A stretch of 64,000 nucleotides of DNA from Litorivita pollutaquae. Its GTDB lineage: Bacteria > Pseudomonadota > Alphaproteobacteria > Rhodobacterales > Rhodobacteraceae. Position 1 is the first letter of the stretch. Each line of letters starts with the position of its first letter. A program made the position numbers and the translations under genes. The DNA is taken from assembly GCF_003205515.1 (NCBI RefSeq), contig NZ_KZ826485.1, positions 175,232 to 239,231 of the forward strand, written 5' to 3'. Shown here piece after piece: positions 42,891 to 52,800 of the stretch. A model generated the notes under the pieces. The model was not told where the DNA came from, ran no database searches, and was given only the letters and a program-made list of their open reading frames with translations.

Positions 42891-43702
42891 AACGTATGTC
42901 ATGGTTCAATACAGTCTCTATCACACTGGGATTCGTGTTTTTATACCTGCCGATGGTGATCCTTGTGGTCTACTCGTTCAACGCCTCAAAGCTGGTAACC
43001 GTTTGGGCCGGATTCTCGACCAAATGGTATGTCGAATTGATGGGCAACGAGGCCTTTTTGGATGCGGCATGGGTCACGGTCAAAGTTGCCGTGCTGTCTT
43101 CTACTCTGGCGACGGTTCTCGGTACGATGGCCGCCTATGTTCTGGTCCGCGCCGGACGTTTTCACGGGAGAACACTCTTTTCCGGCATGATCTATGCCCC
43201 CTTGGTGATGCCCGAAGTGATCACCGGCCTGTCGCTCTTGCTGCTGTTCATCGGGATTGGATTGGACCGCGGGATTTTCACCATCATACTCGCGCATACC
43301 ACATTTGCGATGTGCTATGTTTCGGTCGTGGTCTCGTCGCGTTTGGTCAGCTTTGACCGCGCGCTTGAAGAGGCTGCGCTTGACCTTGGCTGCACACAAT
43401 TTCAAGCTTTCCGCTTGGTGACCCTGCCGATTATTGCACCTGCGGTGATCTCGGGCTGGCTTCTCGCCTTTACCTTGTCGCTCGATGATCTGGTGATTGC
43501 CTCCTTCACCGCCGGGCCCTCCGCCACGACTTTGCCGATCAAGATTTTCTCGGCTGTGCGTCTTGGGGTCAGTCCCGAGATCAACGCGCTTTCGACCATC
43601 ATGATCGGGATTGTAACCGTCGGCGTAATCTCGGCTTCGCTGATATCCAAACGCGCCAGCCTGCGACAACAGGCCGAAGAACAAGCCGCCGTGCGAACCT
43701 AA
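42887..43702 (+). CDS. potI: Polyamine ABC transporter permease PotI
   Basis: The second permease subunit, 271 residues, six helices, with the EAA loop ALEEAALDLGCTQFQAFRLVTLP. It pairs with PotH. The start codon overlaps the potH stop. It ends three bases before the oxidase gene, so all five genes potF-puuB form one transcript. Confidence 0.95.
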   Translation: MKRMSWFNTVSITLGFVFLYLPMVILVVYSFNASKLVTVWAGFSTKWYVELMGNEAFLDAAWVTVKVAVLSSTLATVLGTMAAYVLVRAGRFHGRTLFSGMIYAPLVMPEVITGLSLLLLFIGIGLDRGIFTIILAHTTFAMCYVSVVVSSRLVSFDRALEEAALDLGCTQFQAFRLVTLPIIAPAVISGWLLAFTLSLDDLVIASFTAGPSATTLPIKIFSAVRLGVSPEINALSTIMIGIVTVGVISASLISKRASLRQQAEEQAAVRT

Positions 43703-43705
43703 GAT

Positions 43706-45034
43706 ATGCGCCGTATCTACCCCTCCTATACCTATGGCGCGGGGCCGCGCGCCGGTTGCTATTGGCCAAAAACAGAGTCTATTCCGCCGGAATGTGAATC
43801 TGTAACCGGATCTGTAGACGCCGATGTCGGGATTATTGGCGCGGGGTTTACCGGGTTGAACGCGGCGCTCGCCTTGGCCCGCGCGGGAATAAGTGTTGCC
43901 GTCATGGAGGCCAAAGATGTGGGCTTTGGAGCCTCGGGCCGGAATGGTGGTTTTTGCTGCCTCGGCGGCGCCGCACTGTCGCGCAAAGCTTTGCTGCGCC
44001 GCTACGGCGCGGCGGGTGCGGCCGCGTGGTATCGCACCGAGGTCGCAGCAATAGACCATGTCAGGGCCCTATTGAAACAGCATGAAATCGACGCCGATAC
44101 GCATTCAAATGGTGAAACAGTTTTGGCTCATAGCCCCGGTTCGATGGCACATTTACGCGCTGATTGTGCAGCAATAGAGACTGATTACGGCATCACCCCT
44201 CGGCTTATCGAGGCGGAGGCCCTCGCTGCCGAAGGGATGAAAGGCGCCTTTCATGGGGCGATGACAATTCCGCATGGGTTTGGGTTGAACCCGATGAAAT
44301 ACCTCGCTGGGTTGGCCCGTGCCGCACGGGTGGCGAATGCACGGATTTACTCCCATAGTCCGGTGCTGCAAATCGAAACCCTACGCGACGGTTATCTGCT
44401 GCACAGCCCCCAAGGCGCCCTGCGCTGCAAACAGTTGATCGTTGCAACCAATGGATATTCCTCCGAAGACCTACCCAATTGGATGGCGGGGCGGTTTTTG
44501 CCGGCGCAATCCAATGTGCTCGTCACCCGCCAACTGACCCCCGAAGAGATCAACCTTGGTTGGTCAAGCGATCAGATGGCCTATGATCACCGATTTTTCT
44601 TACATTATTTCCGACTACTGCCAGAGGGGCGCATGCTGTTCGGGATGCGCGGTGGCCTGCGATCGTCAACGCAGGCGGATCGCCAAACCCTTACCACCAC
44701 AAGGCGTCATTTCGAGACTATGTTTCCCGATTGGGCCGACATAGAAACGCCCTATGCGTGGAATGGGTTGCTTTGCCTCACCCCCGATCTGGAGCCTTAT
44801 TGCGGTGCAATACCCGAAATGCCCGGGGCGTTTGCCGCCTTTGGCTTTCATGGAAACGGTGTGGCGATGGGCAGTTACGCAGGTGCAATTTTGGCCGACC
44901 TCGTGCAAGATCGGACACCAAAGCGTAGCTATCCGGCGATGATGAAAAACCTGCCACGGCGATTGCCAATGGGGCGCTTCCGGCGGCTTGCTCTGGTGCC
45001 ACCGTATCTTTGGGGGGCTGTGACAGGCGGGTAA
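43706..45034 (+). CDS. puuB: FAD-dependent oxidase, PuuB-like (gamma-glutamylputrescine oxidase)
   Basis: This 442-residue DAO-family flavoenzyme opens with the FAD Rossmann motif VGIIGAGFTGLNAALALARA and continues with VGFGASGRNGGFCCLGG, conserved in PuuB and glycine-oxidase relatives. It fits oxidation of gamma-glutamylputrescine to the aldehyde, the second step of the Puu pathway. No puuA, puuC or puuD is visible in the window. The assignment rests on family plus operon context with the polyamine transporter. The substrate might also be a related amine. Confidence 0.82.
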   Translation: MRRIYPSYTYGAGPRAGCYWPKTESIPPECESVTGSVDADVGIIGAGFTGLNAALALARAGISVAVMEAKDVGFGASGRNGGFCCLGGAALSRKALLRRYGAAGAAAWYRTEVAAIDHVRALLKQHEIDADTHSNGETVLAHSPGSMAHLRADCAAIETDYGITPRLIEAEALAAEGMKGAFHGAMTIPHGFGLNPMKYLAGLARAARVANARIYSHSPVLQIETLRDGYLLHSPQGALRCKQLIVATNGYSSEDLPNWMAGRFLPAQSNVLVTRQLTPEEINLGWSSDQMAYDHRFFLHYFRLLPEGRMLFGMRGGLRSSTQADRQTLTTTRRHFETMFPDWADIETPYAWNGLLCLTPDLEPYCGAIPEMPGAFAAFGFHGNGVAMGSYAGAILADLVQDRTPKRSYPAMMKNLPRRLPMGRFRRLALVPPYLWGAVTGG

Positions 45035-45094
45035 TCCGTCTCTGTTTAGGCCGGTTTTCACGGCGAAATGCCCGCAGTGACATATCGCGGCGGA

Positions 45095-46018
45095 CTATCC
45101 TTGCGGGGTCATGCCTGACCGCGCCCGGGAGCGTTGCAATCCGAGGCGATGCTCGCGCCAGATGATCATGACGCCGGCCAAAATCACCAAACAGGCACCG
45201 CCGATCATGGTTTTGCTCGGTACTTCGGAAAAGATGAAATACCCGATGCCAAGCGCCATAATCATCGAGGCATAGTCAAACGGCGCGACAACGGACGCAT
45301 CGGCAAACCGATAGGCCGAGGTCAGGAAAATCTGTCCGATCCCGCCCAATATCCCTGCGAGGCAGAGCATCAACAGCTCATGCGGCGCCGGAACAACCCA
45401 ACCAAATGGCAAAGTTAGCAACGAGAGCACAGTCGACGTCACCGAAAAATAGAATACGATGGCCGAGGTTTGCTCGCTCTGGACCAATTTGCGCACGTAA
45501 ATCTGCGCCAGTGCGGCACACACCGCCCCCATCAACACAATGATCGCGCCGGTGGCTTCGCTGGTTTGCACTGTGTCGCCTTCGAACAGGGTGAGGCGTG
45601 GCGACAGGATGATCAACACCCCCACCAAGCCAAGTCCGACCGCAAACATCCGAAAGGCCCGCACGTCTTCGCCCAAGAACATCGCCGCGAATATAACCGT
45701 CAGCAACGGCGCAGCATAGCCAATGGCCGTGACTTCGGGCAAAGGCAGAAGCCCGAGCCCCGCAAACATACATCCCATCGCGGCGGTGCCGACAAACCCG
45801 CGCCAGAAATGACCCAAGGGTGACGCCACGCGCAGGCCCATTTTTATGTCACCGCGTGTCCATAACCACATCAAAATGACCGGAATGGCGAGCGCAGAGC
45901 GGAAGAATACGGCTTCCCCGGCGGGCACGTGATCCGACACCGATTTAATCAACGCGGACATGATGATGAACATCGTCACCGAGCCAAGTTTGAAGGCAAT
46001 TCCTTTGGCAGGGTGCAT
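45095..46018 (-). CDS. EamA/DMT-family permease
   Basis: A 307-residue, ten-helix drug/metabolite transporter (first helix IAFKLGSVTMFIIMSALIKS; internal repeat visible as GAVCAALAQIYVRKL). The substrate is unknown. It is convergent with the puuB gene. ATG 46018 is taken because GGAG lies upstream and the family usually starts here; the frame is open to 46057. Similar to the protein at 7840-8802. Confidence 0.88.
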   Translation of the reverse strand: MHPAKGIAFKLGSVTMFIIMSALIKSVSDHVPAGEAVFFRSALAIPVILMWLWTRGDIKMGLRVASPLGHFWRGFVGTAAMGCMFAGLGLLPLPEVTAIGYAAPLLTVIFAAMFLGEDVRAFRMFAVGLGLVGVLIILSPRLTLFEGDTVQTSEATGAIIVLMGAVCAALAQIYVRKLVQSEQTSAIVFYFSVTSTVLSLLTLPFGWVVPAPHELLMLCLAGILGGIGQIFLTSAYRFADASVVAPFDYASMIMALGIGYFIFSEVPSKTMIGGACLVILAGVMIIWREHRLGLQRSRARSGMTPQG

Positions 46019-46175
46019 GATGCGGGATCTCCTGGGCGCGCAATGATCGGAGCCCATGCTGAAATCACCAGCCGCGAGTTGTCAATCACCGGAAACTACG
46101 CTGTGGCTCATTGCATCACTTGAACGGTAGGCTTCCATGATTGAACATATCAGTCTCTAACACGCATGTTTGAGT

Positions 46176-46676
46176 CTATTCTCGGCGAGGAAGGACCCAA
46201 TCAGCGCGCGGAAAATGACAGGTATAGCCATTCGGAATACGCTCAAGGTAATCTTGATGTTCCGGCTCCGCCTGCCAAAAATCACCCAGCGGTTCGACTT
46301 CCGTCACAACTTTACCAGGCCATAAGCCCGAAGCATCGACATCGGCAATGGTTCGCTCCGCTTCGGCCTTTTGCGCTGCATCGGCATAATAGATCGCGGA
46401 GCGGTAAGAAATGCCGCGATCATTGCCCTGCCGATTGAGCGTTGTCGGATCGTGAATTTGGAAGAAAACTTCCAAAATCCGGCGATAGGATAAACGCGCC
46501 GGATCAAAGATAATCTCGATCCCTTCGGCATGGGTGCCATGATCTCGATAAGTCGCATTCGGGGTCTCGCCACCGGTATAGCCGACGCGCGTCTCGATCA
46601 CGCCCGGCAAGCGCCGGATCAGGTCCTGCATGCCCCAAAAACACCCGCCAGCCAGAACCGCACGTTCAGTCTTCAT
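46176..46676 (-). CDS. msrA: Peptide-methionine (S)-S-oxide reductase MsrA
   Basis: MsrA reduces methionine S-sulfoxide in proteins. The 166 residues carry the catalytic GCFWG (Cys12) and the segment [20 protein letters not shown]. The start overlaps the msrB stop by four bases (ATGA), so the pair is coupled: msrB then msrA. Confidence 0.97.
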   Translation of the reverse strand: MKTERAVLAGGCFWGMQDLIRRLPGVIETRVGYTGGETPNATYRDHGTHAEGIEIIFDPARLSYRRILEVFFQIHDPTTLNRQGNDRGISYRSAIYYADAAQKAEAERTIADVDASGLWPGKVVTEVEPLGDFWQAEPEHQDYLERIPNGYTCHFPRADWVLPRRE

Positions 46677-47122
46677 TGCGCACGCTCTACTTGATCAACA
46701 TAGGCGCCATAGCCTTCGGCTTCCATCTCGTCCTTCGGGATAAAGCGCAACGAGGCGGAGTTGATGCAATACCGCAATCCACCGCGATCCTGTGGCCCGT
46801 CAGGAAACACATGGCCCAGGTGGCTGTCGCCATGGGAGGAACGGACCTCGACGCGGGTCATGCCAAGACTGTCGTCACGCAATTCGGCCACATGGGCCGG
46901 CTCAATCGGCTTGGTAAAACTCGGCCAACCGCAACCGCTCTCGTATTTATCGGCCGATGCAAACAGCGGTTCGCCAGAGACGATATCGACGTAGATCCCC
47001 GCCTCTTTATTGTCGAGATATTCGCCGGTTCCGGGGCGTTCCGTGCCGCTTTCTTGGGTGACGTGATATTGCTCCGGCGTCAGCGCGGCGATGGCGTCGG
47101 TTTTTTTTTCATAGCGTGTCAT
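46673..47122 (-). CDS. msrB: Peptide-methionine (R)-S-oxide reductase MsrB
   Basis: The 149-residue enzyme handles the R epimer. It has [18 protein letters not shown] and the catalytic Cys in [11 protein letters not shown]. The two CxxC zinc pairs of E. coli MsrB are absent ([12 protein letters not shown] and [11 protein letters not shown] take their place), so this is the zinc-free form. A G:T-rich poly-T tract lies just inside the start (ATGACACGCTATG). Confidence 0.97.
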   Translation of the reverse strand: MTRYEKKTDAIAALTPEQYHVTQESGTERPGTGEYLDNKEAGIYVDIVSGEPLFASADKYESGCGWPSFTKPIEPAHVAELRDDSLGMTRVEVRSSHGDSHLGHVFPDGPQDRGGLRYCINSASLRFIPKDEMEAEGYGAYVDQVERAQ

Positions 47123-47185
47123 GGGCGTCCTCCGATGCTTGCTCCGGCTATTAGATAGGCTCGCAGCTCAAAGATCAAAGGGAGA

Positions 47186-48238
47186 TCACGCGGCCGTGTT
47201 GGGGCCGGCGTTGACCAACTGCGCCAGCGCCCAAGTTGCGGCATCCGACACCGTGGGATCAGGATCAGAAATCAGTCTCTGAACATGTGGAATAAGGCCT
47301 TTGTCCGCCGAATTACCGATGGCATAGAGCACATTGCGGACGAACCGATCACGCCCGATCCTTTTGACAGGGGAGCCCGAAAAAAACGCGCGAAAAGCCG
47401 CATCATCGAGCGCAGCCAATTCGGCCAGCTTCGGCGCGCGTAAATCGTCGCGGGCATGATACCGGGTCTCACGCGCCTGTTGCGCAAATTTGTTCCACGG
47501 GCACACCGCGAGGCAATCGTCGCATCCATAGATCCGATTGCCCAACAGGGGGCGCAATGCCTCGTCTACGGGGCCATGATGCTCGATCGTCAGATAGGAA
47601 ATGCAACGCCGCGCGTCGATTTGATAGGGCGCTGGAAAGGCGCCCGTAGGGCAGACATCGAGACAATTCCGGCAAGATCCGCAATGATCCACTTCGGCAG
47701 GATCATCGGGCAAATCGAGCGTGGTAAAAATCGATCCAATAAAAAACCAGCTGCCCAAATCCCGAGATACAAGGTTTGTGTGTTTGCCCTGCCATCCCAA
47801 TCCGGCGGCTTGCCCCAATGGCTTTTCAGGCACCGGCGCAGTATCGACAAAGACCTTCACCTCGCAGTCTTGTTCGGCAATCAACCACCGCGCCAAACGC
47901 TTCAAACGCTTCTTGACCAGATCGTGATAATCGCGGTTTTGGGCATAAACAGAGACCGCTCCGGCATCTTTTTGCGCCAGTATCTCCAATGGGTCATGGT
48001 CCGGAGAATAGGTTTCGGCCAGCATGATCACGGAGCGCGCTTCGGGCCACAGCACCTGTGGCGCGGCGCGCCAATGTTTGCGATCAGCGAGCCATGCCAT
48101 TTGCCCATGATGACCCGCGTCCAAAAACGCGTCCAATCGGGCCGGCACCTGCGGCACGTCCCACGGTCGGCAAATCCGGCAAGCGTCAAACCCTTCGGCA
48201 TTGGCCTGCGCGGTGAGGCGGTCCTTTAGCGCCTGCAT
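47186..48238 (-). CDS. queG: Epoxyqueuosine reductase QueG
   Basis: QueG reduces epoxyqueuosine to queuosine in the tRNA wobble base. The 350-residue protein has an N-terminal cobalamin-binding domain, two 4Fe-4S cluster motifs ([12 protein letters not shown] and [11 protein letters not shown]) and a HEAT-like C terminus ([20 protein letters not shown]). ATG 48238 is chosen; a GTG two codons earlier is possible. It lies 12 bases after the GST gene, so they are probably one transcript. Confidence 0.95.
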   Translation of the reverse strand: MQALKDRLTAQANAEGFDACRICRPWDVPQVPARLDAFLDAGHHGQMAWLADRKHWRAAPQVLWPEARSVIMLAETYSPDHDPLEILAQKDAGAVSVYAQNRDYHDLVKKRLKRLARWLIAEQDCEVKVFVDTAPVPEKPLGQAAGLGWQGKHTNLVSRDLGSWFFIGSIFTTLDLPDDPAEVDHCGSCRNCLDVCPTGAFPAPYQIDARRCISYLTIEHHGPVDEALRPLLGNRIYGCDDCLAVCPWNKFAQQARETRYHARDDLRAPKLAELAALDDAAFRAFFSGSPVKRIGRDRFVRNVLYAIGNSADKGLIPHVQRLISDPDPTVSDAATWALAQLVNAGPNTAA

Positions 48239-48250
48239 CGGCACGGGACT

Positions 48251-48916
48251 TTAGAAATCAAGATCGGCATAATGCGGTGGCGGCGGGAAACCCGACACTT
48301 GGTCAGCCAGAATCGAGCGGAAGGCAGGGCGCGATTTGATTTTCGCATACCAATCCTTAAGCGTATCGGAACGGTGCCAGTCCACATCGGAAATATAGTC
48401 GAGCGACGACAGGTGTGCGGCGGCGGCGAAATCGGCCAAAGTCATATTGTCACCCGCCAACCACCGGCGATGCTCCAACAACCACGTCATGTAATCGAGA
48501 TGATATTTGATCCGTTGCGCGCCGGATTTGATATTTTTGCTGTCAGGATATCCGGCCTTCATCACCTTTTTGTTCACCCGCTCATAGAGCAGATTCGCCG
48601 TGACTTCGTGATGAAATTTATCGTCAAACCATGACACCAGACGGCGCACCTCATACCGTGCATCCACCCCCTGCGGCATCAGCGAGGGCTCCGGATATGC
48701 CTCATCGAGATATTCGCAAATCGGGGCGCTTTCGGCCATGGTTTTACCGTCGATTTTGAGAACCGGCACCTTGGCGGCAGGGTTGCGGCGCAGAAAATCG
48801 GGGTCCTGCTCCCAATACCGCTCTTCGATCAATTCGCATTCGATCCGTTTTTCGCCCAAAACAAGGCGCACCTTTCGGCAAAATGGAGAGAGTGGAACGT
48901 GATACAGAGTGGCCAT
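48251..48916 (-). CDS. Glutathione S-transferase family protein
   Basis: A 221-residue GST with the N-terminal LYHVPLSPFCRKVRLVLGEK (SPFC with active-site Cys) and the KVPVL and ESAPICEYL glutathione contacts. The C-terminal helical part includes WLAGDNMTLADFAAAAHLS. The substrate is not known. ATG 48916 begins the domain. The next gene, queG, follows after 12 bases. Confidence 0.9.
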   Translation of the reverse strand: MATLYHVPLSPFCRKVRLVLGEKRIECELIEERYWEQDPDFLRRNPAAKVPVLKIDGKTMAESAPICEYLDEAYPEPSLMPQGVDARYEVRRLVSWFDDKFHHEVTANLLYERVNKKVMKAGYPDSKNIKSGAQRIKYHLDYMTWLLEHRRWLAGDNMTLADFAAAAHLSSLDYISDVDWHRSDTLKDWYAKIKSRPAFRSILADQVSGFPPPPHYADLDF

Positions 48917-48972
48917 TTGGGAACTTTCAAAGCGGTCTTTGCCCCCCTGAATGCCCTTTTGCGGCGCGGTTT

Positions 48973-49698
48973 TCAATCCTCGAAACAGGCCGCACGTCCA
49001 TCCGCGCGAATTGTGGCCGCCCCGTCGAGGATTTGCGCGGCGCGGCGGCGGGTGCGATCTGACGGCTTGCTGGCAGACCTCGTTTTTGGACTGGGTAGAA
49101 CGGCGGCGAGGCGCGCAGCCTGCACCGCGCTGAGTGCCTCGGGGCCGATGGAAAAATAATGGCGTGATGCAGCCTCGATGCCAAAAACACCTTCATCGAA
49201 TTCGGCGACATTCAGGTAAACCTCGACAATGCGGCGTTTTGACCACATGGCTTCGACCATCGGCGTCAGAACCGCTTCGAGGGCTTTGCGCAACCAAGAA
49301 TGCCCGTGCCACAAATAGACATTTTTGACGACTTGCTGGCTGATGGTCGATGCACCGCGCCCCGATCCTTCATCGAGGGCAGCGCGGATTGCATTGAGGT
49401 CAAACCCCCAATGGGTGCAAAAATTCGCATCCTCGGCCGCAACAGCAGAGCGCGCCATGACAGTGGCAATATTTTCCAACGGCACCCAATGGTGATCGAC
49501 ATCGCCCAAACGCCGATCTTCGGTGCGCATATAGTGGCCGAATGTCGGGTTGATCACGCGGTGTGCGAACACGGTCAACGACACCAGAGCCGCCAAAACC
49601 AAGACCATACGAATGGTCCAGCGGCGTAGAAAGCGCAGCGGGTGAAAGCGCGTCGTCAGCGCCTGTCTGGGGGTTGGTTTTTTTGTCTTCTTTGCCAC
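48973..49698 (-). CDS. mtgA: Monofunctional peptidoglycan glycosyltransferase MtgA
   Basis: A 241-residue GT51 enzyme that polymerises lipid II. It has one N-terminal membrane helix (IRMVLVLAALVSLTVFAHRV) and GT51 motifs: AAEDANFCTHWGFD (catalytic Glu), GRGASTISQQVVKNVY, RRIVEVYLNVAEFDEGVFG. GTG 49698 is taken as start because the gltB terminator lies just upstream (49727-49762) and only this start avoids it; an ATG at 49779 would run through that hairpin. Confidence 0.93.
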   Translation of the reverse strand: MAKKTKKPTPRQALTTRFHPLRFLRRWTIRMVLVLAALVSLTVFAHRVINPTFGHYMRTEDRRLGDVDHHWVPLENIATVMARSAVAAEDANFCTHWGFDLNAIRAALDEGSGRGASTISQQVVKNVYLWHGHSWLRKALEAVLTPMVEAMWSKRRIVEVYLNVAEFDEGVFGIEAASRHYFSIGPEALSAVQAARLAAVLPSPKTRSASKPSDRTRRRAAQILDGAATIRADGRAACFED

Positions 49699-49726
49699 AC
49701 AATCTTCATAGGGCGGGCCGGCAGAA

Positions 49727-49762
49727 ATAAAAAGCCCCGCGACGCGCAATCGCGTCGCGGGG
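49727..49762 (-). terminator. Rho-independent terminator after gltB
   Basis: CCCCGCGACGCG pairs with CGCGTCGCGGGG over a four-base loop, followed on the minus strand by CTTTTTATTTC. It is 40 bases past the gltB stop. Confidence 0.88.
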
Positions 49763-49801
49763 ATATTGATTTCATCCAACTCGTGGTCGGCGAGACAGAG
49801 A

Positions 49802-52800
49802 CTATTCCGCCGGAATAGCGCCTTCCTCTAGTGTCAAAGGCGCAGGAAGATTGGCCAGCATTTCCTTTGGGCAGACCTGCACAAAGTTGGATATTTCCAA
49901 ATCCCAATGCTGCAAAATCGCGGCGGCTTTACGGCTACCGGTTTCTTCCAAATGACGCTGGACCAGCCCTTCGAGTTGGCCAAGCCAATGGTCCACGCTC
50001 ACCGGGCAAGTCACCAATGTTTCCATATTCATCATGTCCGCCGCTTTGCCATCCGGGTCATAGAGATAGGCCATGCCGCCGGTCATGCCCGCGCCAAAGT
50101 TTGCACCGATCTCGCCAAGGATCACGGCCACACCGCCGGTCATATATTCACAACCGTTAGAGCCACATCCCTCGATCACCACACTCGCCCCCGAGTTCCG
50201 CACGGCGAACCGCTCTCCGGCGCGACCCGACGCAAAGAGGAAACCGTCGGTCGCACCATAGAGTACGGTGTTGCCGATGATGGTGTTTTGCGAGGCGTCC
50301 AGAGGGCTGGCCATAGGCGGGCGCACCACAATGGTGCCGCCGGACAGGCCCTTGCCGACATAGTCATTCGCATCGCCGGACACTTCGATCTTCAACCCCG
50401 GAGCCGCGAAGGCCCCCAAGGATTGCCCTGCACTGCCCGACAATTTGACCGTCAGGTGATTGGGTTGCAGCGCGTTTCGCATACCGAAATTGCGCACGAT
50501 ATGGCTCGAGGTGCGGGTGCCAACGGTGCGGTGGGTGTTTTGCACCGCATAGCTCAGCTGCATCTTTTCGCCATCCTTGAGGAAGCGTTCCGCATCGCGG
50601 ACAATCTCGGAATCAAGCGTATCAGGCACCGCGTTGCGAGCTTTGTTCTGATCGTATTTGATATCCTTTGCCCCATCGACGGTGATCAAAAGCGGGTTGA
50701 GATCAAGATCGTCGAGGTGATCCGCGCCGCGGCTGACTTGGCTGAGCAAATCGGCGCGGCCGATCACTTCATCGAGGCTGCGCGCGCCGATGCTCGCGAG
50801 AATTTCGCGCACTTCCTGGGCGTAGAAGGTGATCAAATTGACGACCTTATCCGCCGTGCCGGTGAACTTGGCCCGCAGGGCTTCATCTTGGGTACACACA
50901 CCCACGGGGCAGGTGTTCGATTGGCACTGACGCACCATGATACAACCCATCGCGATCAAGGCGGCGGTGCCGATGCCGTATTCTTCGGCGCCCAGCATGG
51001 CCGCGATGACAATGTCGCGGCCTGTGCGCAACCCGCCATCGGTGCGCAGGGTGACACGCTCACGCAGGTTGTTCATCGCCAAAACCTGATGCGCCTCGGT
51101 GAGGCCCATTTCCCACGGCAGACCGGCGAATTTGATCGAGGTCGCCGGCGAAGCACCGGTGCCGCCATTGTGGCCCGAAATCAGGATCACGTCGGCTTTG
51201 GCCTTGGCCACGCCTGCTGCGATGGTGCCAACGCCAGAGGACGCCACCAGTTTCACCGTGACTTTGCAACGCGGGTTGATCTGTTTGAGGTCATAGATCA
51301 GCTGCGCCAGATCCTCGATCGAATAGATATCGTGGTGCGGCGGCGGCGAAATCAGCGTCACGCCTTTGGTCGAGTGGCGCAGACGCGCGATCAAATCGGT
51401 GACTTTCATGCCGGGCAATTGCCCGCCCTCGCCGGGTTTGGCCCCCTGCGCGACTTTGATTTCCAACTCTTCGCATTGGTTGAGATATTCTGCGGTCACG
51501 CCAAAGCGGCCCGAGGCGACCTGTTTGATCTTGGCCGACGGGTTATCGCCATTGGGTTCCGGCACGAAATGCGCCGGATCTTCGCCGCCCTCGCCCGAAT
51601 CCGATTTTGCGCCGATACGGTTCATCGCAACATTGAGCAATTTATGCGCCTCGGGGCTAAGTGCGCCCAAAGACATGCCCGGCGTCACAAAGCGTTTGCG
51701 GATCGCCGTGATGCTTTCCACTTCTTCGAGCGGGATGGCTTTGCTGATCGGTTTGATTGCCAGCAAATCGCGCAAGTGGATCGGCGGATTGGATTGCATC
51801 GCATTGGAATACTGTTTCCACAGCTCAAAAGACGCACGGTTACAGGCGGCCTGCAAAAGGTGCATGTTTTGCGCGCCCCACGCATGGGTTTCGCCGGATT
51901 TGCGGGCCTTGTAGAACCCGCCAATCGGCAGGATTTCCGAACCAGAGGCCCAGCCCTTGGCGTGGACTTCTTCGATTTTGGTCTGAACACCAAACACGCC
52001 GATGCCGGAAATCCGCGACAGCATGCCAGGGAAAAACTCCGCGCACATGGCACGGGAAAGGCCGACAGCCTCAAAATTCAAACCGCCGCGATAGGAGGAA
52101 ATCACCGAGATGCCCATCTTCGCCATGATCTTAAGCAATCCGGCATCCACCGCTTCGCGGTAACGCTGCACGTTCTCGGACAAGGTGCCATCCAAAAGGC
52201 CGCGATCAATGCGGTCGGCGATGCTGTCCTCGGCGAGGTAGGCATTGACGATGGTGGCGCCGCAGCCGATCAGAACCGCAAAATAATGCGGGTCGATGCA
52301 CTCGGCCGACCGCACGCCAAGCGAACAGAAGGTGCGCAGGCCCTTTTGCGTCAGCCAACTATGTACCGCCGAGGTCGCAAGGATCATCGGCATGCCGACC
52401 TTGCCTTCGCCCTGTCCCATGTCGGACAACACGATATGCCCACCGCCCGAGCGCACGGCATCTTCAGCTTCGGCGCGGATACGGTCCAATGCCACACGCA
52501 GCGCGCCTTTGCCGCCACCGGCAGGGAAGGTGCAATCAATCACCGTCATGTCGGCATTGAAGTATTTGGTCAATTCATCGAATTGAGTGTTGGCAACGAA
52601 CGGGCTTTCCAGCACCAAAATCTCGGTCTGTGCCGAGCTTTCGTCGAGCACATTCTTGAGGTTCCCGAATCGCGTTTTCAGGCTCATCACGCGGAATTCG
52701 CGCAAGCTGTCGATCGGCGGGTTGGTAACCTGTGAGAAGTTCTGACGGAAGAAATGCGACAGCGGGCGATATTGTTTGGACAAAACCGCCGACGGGGTAT

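Noticed and set aside
49907..52735. Plus-strand frame of 942 codons opposite gltB
   Set aside because: gltB is certain on the other strand. The long antisense frame results from codon bias.
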